Below the pieces are notes generated by a model. It saw only the letters and a program-made list of their open reading frames with translations, did no database searches and was not told the origin of the DNA. A stretch of DNA of 64,000 bases from Spirochaetales bacterium (GTDB lineage Bacteria; Spirochaetota; Spirochaetia; Treponematales; Treponemataceae): assembly GCA_003252395.1 (NCBI GenBank), contig QKEL01000008.1, positions 496,001 to 560,000 on the forward strand, read 5' to 3'. The position numbers and the translations under genes were made by a program. Numbering within the stretch: position 1 is the first letter of the stretch; every line of letters begins with the position of its first letter. This document shows, in pieces, positions 34,169-43,428 of this stretch.

Positions 34169-35110
34169 ATGAAACAGCACGTACCCTCCGCGCGGCCAAG
34201 GCGCCGCCGCGTAATCTCCCTGACCGCCGCGGTCCTCATCGGCGCGATCTTCGCTTCTTGCGCGAAGACGGCCGCCCCGAGCGGCAAACCCCTCATCGCC
34301 GTCAGCATTCTCCCGCAAACCTGGTTCGTGAACCGAATCGCCGGCGATAGGGTCGAAACGGTTACCCTGGTCGGCTCGGGCCAAGACCCGCATTCCTGGG
34401 AACCGAGCCCGCGGCAAATGGAGCTTTTTAACCGGGCCGACGCCTGGATTCTGTCCGGGACCGATTTCGAGCGGGCCCTGGTGAGCCGGGTGCAACGGCA
34501 AAACCCGGGCCTAAAAATCGTTGACGGCACGGAAGGGGTAACGTTCCGAACCCTGGAAAACCACGCCCACGAAGGCGAAGGAGAGGATGAGGGCGGCGAT
34601 CATGAAGAACCCGCCGGGAGCCTGGAACTCGACCGCCATACCTGGTTGGGGCGAGAACCCGCGAAAATTCTCGCCGGTCACGTCGCGAAAACCCTTACCG
34701 AATTGGATCCGGCCAACGCGGCGACGTACGGGGCGAATCTCGCCGCGGCGCGGGAGGAAATCGATTCGACCTACGATCGGCTCGACGCGGACCTCGCGGA
34801 TCTGGCGGGTACGAGGGTCTTCGTCTACCATCCCTCCTTCGGCTACTTCCTCGACGAATTCGGCATAACCCAGGAAGCGGTGGAAACCGGGGGAAAAGAA
34901 CCCACGGCCAGGCATTTGGCCGAACTGATCGACGAGGCCCGCGCCGACCGGCCCGCCGCGATTTTCGTGCAGGCGCAGTTTCCCGCCTCGGCCGCGAAAA
35001 CCGTCGCCGACGCCATCGGGGCCGCGGTAATTCCCCTGGATCCCCTGGCGCCGGACTGGCTCGATAACGTGAAGAGAATCGGCGAAACCCTCGCGGGGGC
35101 GAGTCGATGA
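34169..35110 (+). CDS. znuA: Zinc ABC transporter substrate-binding lipoprotein (ZnuA-like)
   Basis: The 313-residue protein has a lipoprotein signal (lipobox-like IFASC near residue 31) and the cluster A-I metal-binding fold. Visible features are ISILPQTWFVNRIAGDRV, GSGQDPHSWEPSP with a metal His, the histidine/acid-rich loop HAHEGEGEDEGGDHEE (about 131-146), DRHTWLGREPAK with another His, and VYHPSFGYFLDEFGI. The charged loop with several His is typical of ZnuA. It delivers Zn(II) to ZnuB. The stop overlaps the znuC start by 4 bases. A palindromic box overlapping its promoter and a Zur-type regulator in the operon support zinc rather than manganese. Confidence 0.9.
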   Translation: MKQHVPSARPRRRRVISLTAAVLIGAIFASCAKTAAPSGKPLIAVSILPQTWFVNRIAGDRVETVTLVGSGQDPHSWEPSPRQMELFNRADAWILSGTDFERALVSRVQRQNPGLKIVDGTEGVTFRTLENHAHEGEGEDEGGDHEEPAGSLELDRHTWLGREPAKILAGHVAKTLTELDPANAATYGANLAAAREEIDSTYDRLDADLADLAGTRVFVYHPSFGYFLDEFGITQEAVETGGKEPTARHLAELIDEARADRPAAIFVQAQFPASAAKTVADAIGAAVIPLDPLAPDWLDNVKRIGETLAGASR

Positions 35111-35955
35111 CCGAAGAACGCCCGGTGGTGCTCGAATTCGATTCGGTCTCCTTTTCTTACGGCGATATTCGGGTATTCGACCATATCGGGTTCCACGTGC
35201 ACCGGGGCGAATTCGTCGCCCTGGTCGGACCGAACGGGGCGGGAAAAACCACGGCGCTCAAGCTCATGCTCGGGTTACTGCGCCCATCCTCGGGAGAGGT
35301 GCGCCTGTTCGGCACCGCCGGACGGGAAGGCCGGGGCAAAATCGGGTACGTTCCCCAGCACGCCGACTTTGACGACGCGTTTCCCATTACGGTGCGCGAG
35401 GTGGTTCGGATGGGCCGGCTCAAGCCGCTGTCGAGGAAATCCGGCGAGCGGGACCGCGAGGCGGCGCGTGAAGCCATGGAAAAAACGGGCGTTCTCGACC
35501 TCGCGGACCGGCCCTACGCGGCCCTTTCCGGCGGTCAGCGCCGCAGGGTCCTGGTGGCCCGCGCCCTCGCTTCCGAGCCCGAGCTTTTGATCCTCGACGA
35601 GCCGACGGCCAACATGGACGCCGAGAGCGAGTCGCGCCTCTTCGATACCCTGGGTTCCCTCAAGGGGAACACGACGGTGCTTATCGTGACCCACGATTCC
35701 TTTTTCGTATCGTCGCTCATCGACGTGGTGCTGTGCATCGGCGAAAAGGGGGCCACCTGCGACGATTATCGGGAGCACGCCCTGTCAAGGCACCGGACCG
35801 CTCCCGCCGAGGCGCCCCGGGGCAGGTTCGGCGGGAACGCCGCGCGGGTACTCCACGACACGGACGTGCCGGACCCCTGTTCTGACTGTCCGGGAGGCCC
35901 CTCCTGCGCGCACGTCCATACGGAAACCGGCGACAAAGGGGAGGAACGCGAATGA
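35107..35955 (+). CDS. znuC: Zinc ABC transporter ATPase (ZnuC-like) with Cys/His-rich tail
   Basis: The 282-residue ATPase has Walker A GPNGAGKTT (about 38-46), Q-loop YVPQHADFDDAFPITVREVV, signature LSGGQRRRVLVARAL, Walker B LLILDEPTANMD and H-loop VTHDS. The first about 235 residues are ordinary. The last about 45 residues end in PCSDCPGGPSCAHVHTE, with a C-x2-C, a third Cys and H-x-H that could bind zinc and may sense the imported metal. Metal ABC ATPases of the MntB/ZnuC type do sometimes carry such tails. Gene overlaps of 4 bases on both sides show tight coupling with znuA and znuB. Confidence 0.9.
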   Translation: MTEERPVVLEFDSVSFSYGDIRVFDHIGFHVHRGEFVALVGPNGAGKTTALKLMLGLLRPSSGEVRLFGTAGREGRGKIGYVPQHADFDDAFPITVREVVRMGRLKPLSRKSGERDREAAREAMEKTGVLDLADRPYAALSGGQRRRVLVARALASEPELLILDEPTANMDAESESRLFDTLGSLKGNTTVLIVTHDSFFVSSLIDVVLCIGEKGATCDDYREHALSRHRTAPAEAPRGRFGGNAARVLHDTDVPDPCSDCPGGPSCAHVHTETGDKGEERE

Positions 35956-36812
35956 ACGCCCTCATTTCATTTTTTACCGATCCGGCCCTGGGATTCCTCA
36001 GGAATGCCGCAGCGGCCGCCCTTCTGTCGGCGATTCCCTTCGGCGTCGTGGGCTCGGTGGTAACCGTGCGCCGGGTCTCCGGCCTGGCGGGGGCCATTTC
36101 CCACGCGGTGCTCGGCGGCATCGGCCTGGCGCTTTTCCTTTCGGGCACGGGAATTCTTCCGGGAGTTCCCCCCATCGCGGGCGCCATCGCGTTCGCCCTG
36201 ATAGCGGCCGTCGTGATCGGTACGGTGTCGCTGCGGGCCCGCCAGCGGGAAGACACGGTGATTAACGCCATTTGGGCCACGGGCATGAGCCTGGGCGTGC
36301 TTTTCATGGCCAAAACCCCGGGCTACGTCGATCCCACGAGCTATCTTTTCGGCAATATACTGCTGATCGCGCCCGGCGACCTCGTCCTGCTCGCCGTTCT
36401 CGACGCGGCGGTACTCTTCCTCGCCTGGCGCTTTTACCCCCAGATCGAGGCGACGTCATTCGACGGGGAATTCGCCCGGGTACGCGGGGTGAATACAGCC
36501 GTGGCCTTCATCGTCCTCCTTTCGGTGACCGCGGTCGCCATCGTGCTGCTCCAAACCTTCGTCGGCATCGTCATGCTTATCGCGATGCTCACCCTGCCGG
36601 CGGGCATGGCGGGGTACCGGGCGAAAAACCTCGCCTCGATGATGGTTGCCGCCAGCCTGTGGGCCGGCCTCTTTTCCGGCGGGGGGCTCGTCCTCGGCTG
36701 GCACTTCGACCTGCCCGCGGGGGCGACCACGGTCGTTCTTTCCGGCGCCGCCTTCCTTCTCGCCGCGGCGATTCGGATAGTCCGCGAAAGGCGGAAGAGG
36801 GCCAAACGATGA
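35952..36812 (+). CDS. znuB: Zinc ABC transporter permease (ZnuB-like)
   Basis: This 286-residue protein of the ABC-3 family has about eight hydrophobic helices. Family marks are VVTVRRVSGLAGAISHAVLGG (about 37-57), DTVINAIWATGMSLGVLFM (about 100-118), and VGIVMLIAMLTLPAGMA (about 201-217). It forms the membrane channel for zinc with ZnuA and ZnuC. The start and stop overlap its neighbours in ATGA arrangements, so the operon znuA-znuC-znuB-zur is fully coupled. Confidence 0.9.
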   Translation: MNALISFFTDPALGFLRNAAAAALLSAIPFGVVGSVVTVRRVSGLAGAISHAVLGGIGLALFLSGTGILPGVPPIAGAIAFALIAAVVIGTVSLRARQREDTVINAIWATGMSLGVLFMAKTPGYVDPTSYLFGNILLIAPGDLVLLAVLDAAVLFLAWRFYPQIEATSFDGEFARVRGVNTAVAFIVLLSVTAVAIVLLQTFVGIVMLIAMLTLPAGMAGYRAKNLASMMVAASLWAGLFSGGGLVLGWHFDLPAGATTVVLSGAAFLLAAAIRIVRERRKRAKR

Positions 36813-37240
36813 CCCGGGCGCGCAGGGAAATTCTCGCGATATTGCGCGCGGCCGCCTCTCCGCTTTCGGCCGTTGAGGTAATCCGCTCGTTCCCCGGGGG
36901 GACCGGCCCCGATCAGGCCACGGTCTATCGCGCCCTCCATTGGCTCGAAGACGGGGGCTACGCGGAATCCTTCGTGCTCCACTGCCTGGAGCACGGCACG
37001 GAACGGTATTACGCGGCCATCCTGGACGAATCGGGAAGGGCCCTCGCCCACCGGCACTGGTTTCATTGCGTTTCCTGCCACCGGTTTACCGACCTGGGAG
37101 AGTGCGGCCTTGAGGGACTCATCGCGGGCTACGAAAACGATTTGGGCGTGAAGATCAACGCCCATACCCTCTACTGTACCGGCGTGTGCGGGCCGTGCGC
37201 GAAATCGGGCGCTTTACACGGGCCGAGCCTTCGTGCATAA
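36809..37240 (+). CDS. zur: Fur-family regulator, probable zinc repressor Zur
   Basis: The 143-residue protein starts at the ATG that overlaps the znuB stop (the longer open frame upstream is not coding). The winged helix (about 1-75) has [19 protein letters not shown], the usual Fur-family recognition region. The dimer domain has [19 protein letters not shown] (first Cys pair and His) and a second cysteine group YCTGVCGPC near the C terminus, which together form the structural zinc site. Position at the end of a zinc uptake operon behind a 19-base palindrome makes Zur the best call; Fur or PerR function is less likely. A different, perfect Fur-type box lies at 52313-52331, so another Fur protein is expected elsewhere in the genome. 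Confidence 0.82.
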   Translation: MTRARREILAILRAAASPLSAVEVIRSFPGGTGPDQATVYRALHWLEDGGYAESFVLHCLEHGTERYYAAILDESGRALAHRHWFHCVSCHRFTDLGECGLEGLIAGYENDLGVKINAHTLYCTGVCGPCAKSGALHGPSLRA

Positions 37241-37274
37241 TCGCCGGTAAGACACAATACAGAGACGATACAGT

Positions 37275-37352
37275 TTGCGGGGGAACCTCACGGTTGAGAA
37301 GGTTAAAACCTGACCCTTGGAACCTGTCAGTTAACACTGGCGTAGGGAGCAA
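37275..37352 (+). ncRNA. TPP riboswitch (THI element) upstream of thiC
   Basis: The conserved TPP aptamer parts are present in order: a GGGGGAACCTC P2 side, the TTGAGA loop motif, AAAACCTGA, and the 3' part ACTGGCGTAGGGAGC. TTGC (37275-37278) and GCAA (37349-37352) can close P1. It lies 160 bases before thiC with a terminator in between, so thiamin pyrophosphate should lower expression of thiC-thiM-thiED. Confidence 0.95.
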
Positions 37353-37386
37353 CGATGGGCGAACCCCTTTGGGTTCCCCCTATAAC

Positions 37387-37421
37387 GAGCCTTTCCGTCA
37401 GCGGAAAGGCTCTTCGTTTTT
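37387..37421 (+). terminator. Terminator of the TPP riboswitch expression platform
   Basis: GAGCCTTTCCG pairs perfectly with CGGAAAGGCTC (37402-37412) around a TCAG loop, and a T-rich tail (37417-37421) follows. A second hairpin (about 37357-37382, GAACCC with GGGTTC) lies between aptamer and terminator and may take part in the switch. Transcription termination in the presence of TPP is the likely mechanism. Confidence 0.88.
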
Positions 37422-37512
37422 AAAGCCGCGGCCGGTGCCGCAGAAAACGGGAGCGCCGCTGCGGGCGGGCCCGTTCGCGTATTCCCCCGAAACGGTCGTC
37501 GGGAGGAACACC

Positions 37513-38841
37513 ATGAACGGAACGGGAACGTCGGGGGGCCGGATGTACGGCACCCAACTGGAAGCGGCGCGGAAGGGCGTGGTCACGCCGGAATTGCGCG
37601 GCGCGGCGAGAGACGAGGGGATCGATGAAGGGCGGCTCATGGCCCTCGTGGCGGCGGGCAAGGCGGTCATTCCCGCAAACCGCCTGCACGCGAGCCTGAG
37701 GCCCCGCGCCATCGGCCGGGAGCTCTCGACCAAGATTAACGTGAACGTGGGCGTTTCGAAAGACGAAAACGACCCGGAACTGGAATTCCGGAAGGCCGCT
37801 GAGGCCGCGCGGCTCGGCGCCCACGCCGTCATGGACCTGAGCGTAACCGGCGATACCGCGCCCTTTCGCCGCCGGCTCGTGGCGGAGAGCCCCCTCATGG
37901 TCGGTACCGTGCCGGTCTACGACGCCGTCGCTCGCGGCGGAAAGGCGCTGAAAAGCCTCGTCGCGGACGACTGGATCGGTGCCCTTCGCGCCCACGCCGA
38001 AGACGGCGTCGACTTCGTCACCCTACACTGCGGCCTGTCCCGCGAGGCCGCCGCGGCGCTCAGGGAAATTCCCCGTCTGACCGGCATCGTTTCCCGGGGC
38101 GGCGCCCTCCTTTTCGCCTGGATGTCCATGACCGGAAACGAAAACCCCTACCTGGAGCGGTTCGACGAAGTCCTATCCATTTGCGCCGAATACGACGTGA
38201 CCCTCAGCCTCGGCGACGCCTGCCGTCCGGGCTCCATCGCGGATTCCACCGATTCGGCCCAGATCGGCGAGCTTATCCGCCTCGGGGAACTCGCGCGGCG
38301 GGCCAGGGATCGGGGCGTGCAGGTCATGATAGAGGGGCCGGGACACATGGCCCTCGACGAAATTACCGCCAACGTGGCGCTGGAGCGAAGGCTCTGCGAC
38401 GACGCGCCCTTCTACGTGCTCGGGCCCCTGGTTACCGACTCGGCTCCCGGCTGGGACCATATAACCGCAGCCATCGGGGGCGCCGTCGCCGCGGCGGCGG
38501 GGGCCGCCTTTCTCTGTTACGTGACCCCGGCGGAACACCTAAGGCTACCCACCCTCGCCGATTCCCGGGAGGGTCTCATGGCGTCCCGCATCGCCGCGCA
38601 CGCCGCGGACATCGTTAAGGGAATTCCCGGGGCGCGGGAGCGTGACGACCGGATGAGCCGGGCGCGGGCCGCCCTCGATTGGCAAACCATGTTCGGCCTC
38701 GCCCTGGACGGGGAAAAGGCCCGGGAATACCGGTCGGGCTCACCGCCGGAAAAGGAAGACACCTGTACCATGTGCGGCCCCTTTTGCGCCTTGAAAAACG
38801 TGAACGCGATTCTCAAGGGGGAGGCCGTCGATGTCCGTTAA
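37513..38841 (+). CDS. thiC: Phosphomethylpyrimidine synthase ThiC, short form
   Basis: The 442-residue radical-SAM enzyme converts aminoimidazole ribotide to hydroxymethylpyrimidine phosphate. It starts at the ATG after GGGAGGA; the longer open frame is part of the riboswitch leader. Recognisable parts are [12 protein letters not shown] (about 75-86), [45 protein letters not shown] and [19 protein letters not shown]. The C terminus has the iron-sulfur motif CTMCGPFC. The short N terminus and the C-x2-C-x3-C motif are those of anaerobe/archaeal ThiC. The gene overlaps thiM by 11 bases. Confidence 0.96.
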   Translation: MNGTGTSGGRMYGTQLEAARKGVVTPELRGAARDEGIDEGRLMALVAAGKAVIPANRLHASLRPRAIGRELSTKINVNVGVSKDENDPELEFRKAAEAARLGAHAVMDLSVTGDTAPFRRRLVAESPLMVGTVPVYDAVARGGKALKSLVADDWIGALRAHAEDGVDFVTLHCGLSREAAAALREIPRLTGIVSRGGALLFAWMSMTGNENPYLERFDEVLSICAEYDVTLSLGDACRPGSIADSTDSAQIGELIRLGELARRARDRGVQVMIEGPGHMALDEITANVALERRLCDDAPFYVLGPLVTDSAPGWDHITAAIGGAVAAAAGAAFLCYVTPAEHLRLPTLADSREGLMASRIAAHAADIVKGIPGARERDDRMSRARAALDWQTMFGLALDGEKAREYRSGSPPEKEDTCTMCGPFCALKNVNAILKGEAVDVR

Positions 38842-39661
38842 GCCCGAAAGACTCGCCCCGTGCCTGACCGCCGTCCGCTCGAAAAACCCGCTCGTCCACT
38901 GCATAACCAATTACGTTACGGCCAACGATTGCGCGAACGCGCTCTTGGCGGTGGGCGCCTCGCCGGTCATGGCCGACGATATCGCCGAAATGGAAGACCT
39001 TGTCTCCATCGCCGACGCCCTGGTCATCAATATCGGGACCCTCAACGAGCGCGTCGTCCGGAGCATGCGGACGGCCATGGCCGCCGCCGCGCGCAAGGGC
39101 GTGCCGATTCTCCTAGACCCGGTGGGGGCCGGCGCGTCGCGCTTGCGCACCGATACGGCGCGGGCCTTCATCGCGGAATTCCCCCTCGCGGCGATTCGCG
39201 GAAACGCCTCCGAGATAGGGGTACTCGCGTCGGGCACGGGCTCCTCCCGCGGGGTCGACGCCCGCGACGCCGACGGCGCCCTCGATACGGTCAGGGAAAA
39301 CGCGATTGGCCTCGCCCGCTCCCGTTCCGCCCTGGTCGCCGTCACCGGCGCCGTGGACGTGGTCACCGACGGGGAAGAAACCCGGTACGTGAGAAACGGG
39401 CACCCCCTCCTGCCCCGGATTACCGGCTCCGGCTGCATGCTTTCCGCCGTGGCGGGCGCCTTCCTCGGGGCCTGTCGGGACGCGGGAGGCGCCGCGAGGC
39501 TCGACGCGCTGACCGCCGCGCTTTGCCTGTCGGGTTTCGCCGGGGAGCTCGCCGCCACCGACGAGGGAACCGGCGCCTTTCGCGTTCGGCTGATAGACGT
39601 TCTTTCACGCCTGGACGAGGCGGCCTTCGCCGGGGGAATCCGCTGTGACGGGCCTTGCTGA
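38831..39661 (+). CDS. thiM: Hydroxyethylthiazole kinase ThiM
   Basis: The 276-residue kinase phosphorylates 4-methyl-5-hydroxyethylthiazole, a salvage step. It has the family sequence [30 protein letters not shown] (about 18-47; in short CITNYVT), [26 protein letters not shown], and the catalytic [16 protein letters not shown] (about 197-212). The neighbours supply the pyrimidine branch. No thiazole synthesis genes (thiG, thiS, thiH) are near, so this operon may rely on scavenged thiazole. It overlaps thiC by 11 and thiED by 17 bases. Confidence 0.95.
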   Translation: MSVKPERLAPCLTAVRSKNPLVHCITNYVTANDCANALLAVGASPVMADDIAEMEDLVSIADALVINIGTLNERVVRSMRTAMAAAARKGVPILLDPVGAGASRLRTDTARAFIAEFPLAAIRGNASEIGVLASGTGSSRGVDARDADGALDTVRENAIGLARSRSALVAVTGAVDVVTDGEETRYVRNGHPLLPRITGSGCMLSAVAGAFLGACRDAGGAARLDALTAALCLSGFAGELAATDEGTGAFRVRLIDVLSRLDEAAFAGGIRCDGPC

Positions 39662-41096
39662 GCGGTTGAGGCTGTACGCGGTCACCGATTCCCGGTGGGT
39701 CGGCGATCCGTCCCGGCTCCCGGAACAGGTCGCCGAGGCGATAGCGGGCGGCGCCACGGCCGTCCAGTTCCGGGAAAAGGAGCGCGACGGCGGGGCGCGG
39801 CTTCTCGCCGTAGCCCGGGAAATCGCCGAGCTGTGCCGCCGGAGCGGCGTACCCTTCATCGTGAACGACTCCCTGCGACTCGCCGTGGACTCGCTCGCGG
39901 CGGGCCTTCACGTCGGGCAGAAAGACGGCGATATCGCCGAAATCGCGCGTCGGCTCCCCGCGTCGCTCATCCTGGGGGTGTCCGTGTCCACCGTACGGGA
40001 AGCCCTCCTCGCCGAGGCGGCCGGCGCCGACTATCTCGGGGTAGGGGCGGTATTCCCCACCGGAACCAAGGCCGACGCCGAGCCGGTGTCGAAGGAGACC
40101 CTGAAAGCCATTTGCCGCGCGGTAACCGTTCCCGTAGTCGCCATCGGGGGCATCACGCCCGAGACCGTGCCCGCCCTGGCTGGCACGGGAATCGCCGGAG
40201 TCGCGGCCATTTCGGCGCTCTTCGCCCGGCCCGACCGGGTCGCGGAGAATACCGCGCGCGTGCGTACCGCCGTGGAAGGCGTTCGCCTGGAAAGCCGACG
40301 GGGCATTACCGCCCTCAGCGTGGCCGGAAGCGACCCCGTGGGAGGCGCGGGCATTCAGGGCGACCTGAAGACGTTTCACGCGCACGGGGTTCACGGCATG
40401 GCGGTAATAACCTCGGTTATCGCGCAAAATACCGAGGGAGTGCTCTCGGCCTCCGCCGTCGACGGAACGCTCGTGGCCGAACAGCTCGAGGCGGTCTTCT
40501 CGGACATCCCGCCCGACGCGGTAAAAATCGGTCTCGTGCCGAACCGCGAGTCGGCTTTGGCCGTCGGTCGGGCCTTGGACCGGTGGAAACCCGCGGCGGT
40601 GGTCGCCGATCCGGTATTCGCGGCCTCCTCGGGTCACCGTCTCGCGCTCGGCGATATCGAGACCTACCGGGACGTATTCCTTACCGTCTTGGCGCCGCGG
40701 GCCCGCCTCGTCACGCCCAATATCCCCGAAGCCGCCCTCCTTACGGGGCAACCGGTTATCACCCGCTCCGACATGGTCCGCGCCGCCGTCCGAATCAGGG
40801 ATCTGTCCGGGGGAGGCACCGACGTGCTCATCAAGGGCGGTCACCTTTCGGGCGGGAACAGCGCCGTCGATTGCCTGGCCGGCGACGGGGGAATCGCGTG
40901 GTTCGACCTGCCCCGCCTGGAAGGGCCCGCGCCCCGGGGAACGGGTTGCGCCCTGTCGGCATCCCTCGCGGTGAATCTCGCGCGGGGCGCTCCGGTGGAG
41001 TTGGCGGTATCCCTAGCCAAGGCCGCTCTGGCCCGCAGGATCGCCTCCGCCGCCCCGTACGGCGCGGGGGCGCCCATTCTGGGAAGGGGGTTTTGA
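39645..41096 (+). CDS. thiED: Fused thiamine-phosphate synthase / HMP(-P) kinase (ThiE-ThiD)
   Basis: This 483-residue protein joins ThiE (about 1-210) and ThiD (about 215-483). ThiE shows AVQFREKERDGGARLL (about 40), FIVNDSLRLAV, LHVGQKDGD and VVAIGGITPETVPALA. ThiD shows ALSVAGSDPVGGAGIQGDLKTF (about 224-245), VSIIAQNTEGV-like VITSVIAQNTEGV, PNIPEAALLTG, VLIKGGHL and the catalytic GTGCALSASLAVNLA. The fusion phosphorylates hydroxymethylpyrimidine twice and joins it to thiazole phosphate. The start is GTG and overlaps thiM. The D of the usual DPSGGAGIQAD motif is kept, and serine is replaced by valine. Confidence 0.95.
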   Translation: MTGLAERLRLYAVTDSRWVGDPSRLPEQVAEAIAGGATAVQFREKERDGGARLLAVAREIAELCRRSGVPFIVNDSLRLAVDSLAAGLHVGQKDGDIAEIARRLPASLILGVSVSTVREALLAEAAGADYLGVGAVFPTGTKADAEPVSKETLKAICRAVTVPVVAIGGITPETVPALAGTGIAGVAAISALFARPDRVAENTARVRTAVEGVRLESRRGITALSVAGSDPVGGAGIQGDLKTFHAHGVHGMAVITSVIAQNTEGVLSASAVDGTLVAEQLEAVFSDIPPDAVKIGLVPNRESALAVGRALDRWKPAAVVADPVFAASSGHRLALGDIETYRDVFLTVLAPRARLVTPNIPEAALLTGQPVITRSDMVRAAVRIRDLSGGGTDVLIKGGHLSGGNSAVDCLAGDGGIAWFDLPRLEGPAPRGTGCALSASLAVNLARGAPVELAVSLAKAALARRIASAAPYGAGAPILGRGF

Positions 41097-41121
41097 CTTA
41101 TTCGGGGCAGAATCCTATAAT
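41093..41121 (+). promoter_or_regulatory. Consensus sigma70 promoter of the intact chemoreceptor gene
   Basis: TTGACT (41093-41098), 17 bases and TATAAT (41116-41121) are nearly ideal, and AAGGAG stands before the ATG at 41146. The -35 box overlaps the stop codon of thiED, so the receptor has its own strong constitutive-type promoter. Confidence 0.8.
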
Positions 41122-41145
41122 TTCGATTGAACTCAAGGAGATTCA

Positions 41146-43428
41146 ATGACTGAAATTCGCTTCACTTCCCGACTGGGCTTTCGGATCGCGCTTCGCATCG
41201 CCATCGCGATACTGATTCTTTACGCCGCCACGGCTTTCTATATACATTACTACACCGAGAAAAACAGCGCCCTCGAGGCGGAACGGTACCTCGAAACCCT
41301 CGCGGAATCCAAAAGCGCCGACTTCGCGACCCAAATCAATCAGGTCGTTTACGCGGCCCGGGGCATGGGAAGCGCGATCTCCTCGATGGAATCGGTGCCG
41401 GCAAACCTCCGGCGGGGATTCGCCGCCGATTTCATGCTCTCGGTCCTCAGGGGGAATCCCCGGTTTTACGCCGTTTGGGCGGTTTGGGAACCCGATCTCT
41501 TCGACGGCCTCGACGCGCTCCACGCCGGTAAGCCGGGCGAAGACCCGAGCGGGCGGTTCAATATCCGCTGGGCCATGGACCCCGACAACGTCCTGGAAAG
41601 CGATAACGGGCTTACGCAATATAGGGCGTCAGGCGCGGATAAATTCGTGGAGCAGGAAATTGCGCCGTCGAGGATGGCCGTTTCCGGGTACGACGCCGAG
41701 GGCTCTCCCTACCGGCTCGCCAAAAGTACGGGCCTGGAGCAGGTTCGGGAACCCTACACCGAGCTGATCGGCGGCGTCCCGACCCTCATGACCACCTTCT
41801 CGGTCCCCGTCAAGAACCAATACGGACGGGTGATCGGGGTTATCGGGATCGACATACGCCTCGCGAGTTTCGTCCAGATATTCTCCAACGAGCAGCTCTA
41901 CGAAACCGGCCACCTCAAGCTCATCAGCGACGGGGGCATAACGGTCTACGATCCGGACAGGACCCGAATCGGGCAACCGGCCCCCGCGTTCTCGGGCGGG
42001 GCGAACGAGGAACTCTTTGCCGACCTGATGGACGGCATCACCATGACCGGCAGCTATCCCTTCCCCGACGATACCGAACCCGTCATGCGATCGTTCGTGC
42101 CGGTGCGGTTGGGGAACGCGATCGACCCCTGGATACTCGAGGCGGACGCGCCCCGGTCCGAGGTTCTCCGGACTTCCGCGCAGCAAACGAGACGGCTCGT
42201 GCTCGCCTTTTTCCTCGGCGCCGCGATACTCCTCGCGACGGTGAGCCTACAATCCAATTCCGTCGTCAAGCCCATCAAGCGGACGGCGGTCGCCCTCGAA
42301 GAAATATCGGGCGGCGACGGCGACCTTACCAAACGGCTTAGCGTGGACAGTTCCGACGAAGTGGGCAAGCTTGCCCGCGACTTTAACGCCTTCGTCGCGA
42401 CCTTGCACGAAATCGTCTCGTCCATCCGGGCCTCAGGCCAACGCCTCGGCGCGCTCGGCGCCGACCTTTCGGCGAACATGGAGGAAACCTCGGCGGCGGT
42501 ATTCGAAATCAACGCCAACATAGACAGCGTCAAGCAGCAGGTATTGAGCCAGGCGGCGGGGGTGAACGAAACCTCCGCGACGGTCGAGGAAATCACGAAA
42601 AACATAGACGGCCTTTCGCGCGTCATCGATTCGCAGACGGATAGCATAGCCAACAGTTCCGCCAGCGTCGAACAGATGATCGCGAACGTTGAATCGGTTA
42701 CGAAAAACCTCGAGCGGAACAACGAGCGCTTCCGGGAATTGCAGGAGGTTTCGGACTCGGGCTTCTCGCGCATTACCGACGTGATCTCCCTCGTCAAGGC
42801 GATCGAGGGCCAGTCGGCCAGCCTCGCCGAGGCGAACACCATCGTTACGTCGATAGCCGCGCGAACCAACCTGCTCGCCATGAACGCCGCCATAGAGGCC
42901 GCCCACGCCGGCGAGGCGGGCTCGGGCTTCGCGGTGGTCGCCGACGAGATCAGGAAACTCGCGGAGAACGCGGCCGCCCAGTCCAAAACGATAAGCAGGG
43001 AACTGAAATCGCTGAAGGCCTCGATCGACCGCGTCGTGGTTTCCTCGGAAGACGCGGGGAAGGCCTTCAACGGCGTTCGGGAATCGGTCACCACCGTTAC
43101 CGAGCAGCAGCGACAAATTCACGCGTCCATGGAAGAGCAGAGCATCGGGAACGCCCAGGTGCTCGAAAGCCTCGGGAAGATGAAAGAAGAAAGCGGCTCG
43201 GTTAACGAGCGGGCGGGACAGATCAGGGAAGGCAGCAAGGCCATCCTGCAGGAGATGACCCAGCTCGTGGAAATAACGCAGCGCATACGGGAAAGCATGG
43301 ACGAGATGAGCGTCGGAACGGAAGAAATCAATAAGGCGATCGCCCAGGTCCTCGGCCTCACCGCCGAAAACCGCTCGGGAATCCAGGCGGTCATCGACGA
43401 GATAGGCAGGTTCAAGACAGAAGCGTGA
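41146..43428 (+). CDS. Methyl-accepting chemotaxis protein with double-Cache sensor
   Basis: This full-length 760-residue receptor has a first membrane helix (about 10-32), a large dCache_1 ligand-binding domain (about 35-345; FYAVWAVWEPDLFDGLD, then VSGYDAEGSPYRLAKSTG) and a second helix (about 347-368). HAMP follows (about 369-425), then the cytoplasmic coiled coil with the tip ARTNLLAMNAAIEAAHAGEAG (about 571-591), which binds CheA and CheW. dCache domains usually sense amino acids, carboxylates or sugars; the ligand is unknown. Unlike the receptor at 29957, it has all signalling parts. Its 3' end overlaps the convergent uxuB gene by 17 bases. Confidence 0.93.
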   Translation: MTEIRFTSRLGFRIALRIAIAILILYAATAFYIHYYTEKNSALEAERYLETLAESKSADFATQINQVVYAARGMGSAISSMESVPANLRRGFAADFMLSVLRGNPRFYAVWAVWEPDLFDGLDALHAGKPGEDPSGRFNIRWAMDPDNVLESDNGLTQYRASGADKFVEQEIAPSRMAVSGYDAEGSPYRLAKSTGLEQVREPYTELIGGVPTLMTTFSVPVKNQYGRVIGVIGIDIRLASFVQIFSNEQLYETGHLKLISDGGITVYDPDRTRIGQPAPAFSGGANEELFADLMDGITMTGSYPFPDDTEPVMRSFVPVRLGNAIDPWILEADAPRSEVLRTSAQQTRRLVLAFFLGAAILLATVSLQSNSVVKPIKRTAVALEEISGGDGDLTKRLSVDSSDEVGKLARDFNAFVATLHEIVSSIRASGQRLGALGADLSANMEETSAAVFEINANIDSVKQQVLSQAAGVNETSATVEEITKNIDGLSRVIDSQTDSIANSSASVEQMIANVESVTKNLERNNERFRELQEVSDSGFSRITDVISLVKAIEGQSASLAEANTIVTSIAARTNLLAMNAAIEAAHAGEAGSGFAVVADEIRKLAENAAAQSKTISRELKSLKASIDRVVVSSEDAGKAFNGVRESVTTVTEQQRQIHASMEEQSIGNAQVLESLGKMKEESGSVNERAGQIREGSKAILQEMTQLVEITQRIRESMDEMSVGTEEINKAIAQVLGLTAENRSGIQAVIDEIGRFKTEA

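Noticed and set aside
36272..37240. Extended 322-codon version of the Fur-family gene
   Set aside because: The first part is a shifted frame of znuB; the ATG overlapping the znuB stop gives a normal 143-residue regulator.
37357..37382. Hairpin after the TPP aptamer as a separate terminator
   Set aside because: It has no T tail; it is better seen as part of the riboswitch expression platform before the real terminator at 37387-37421.
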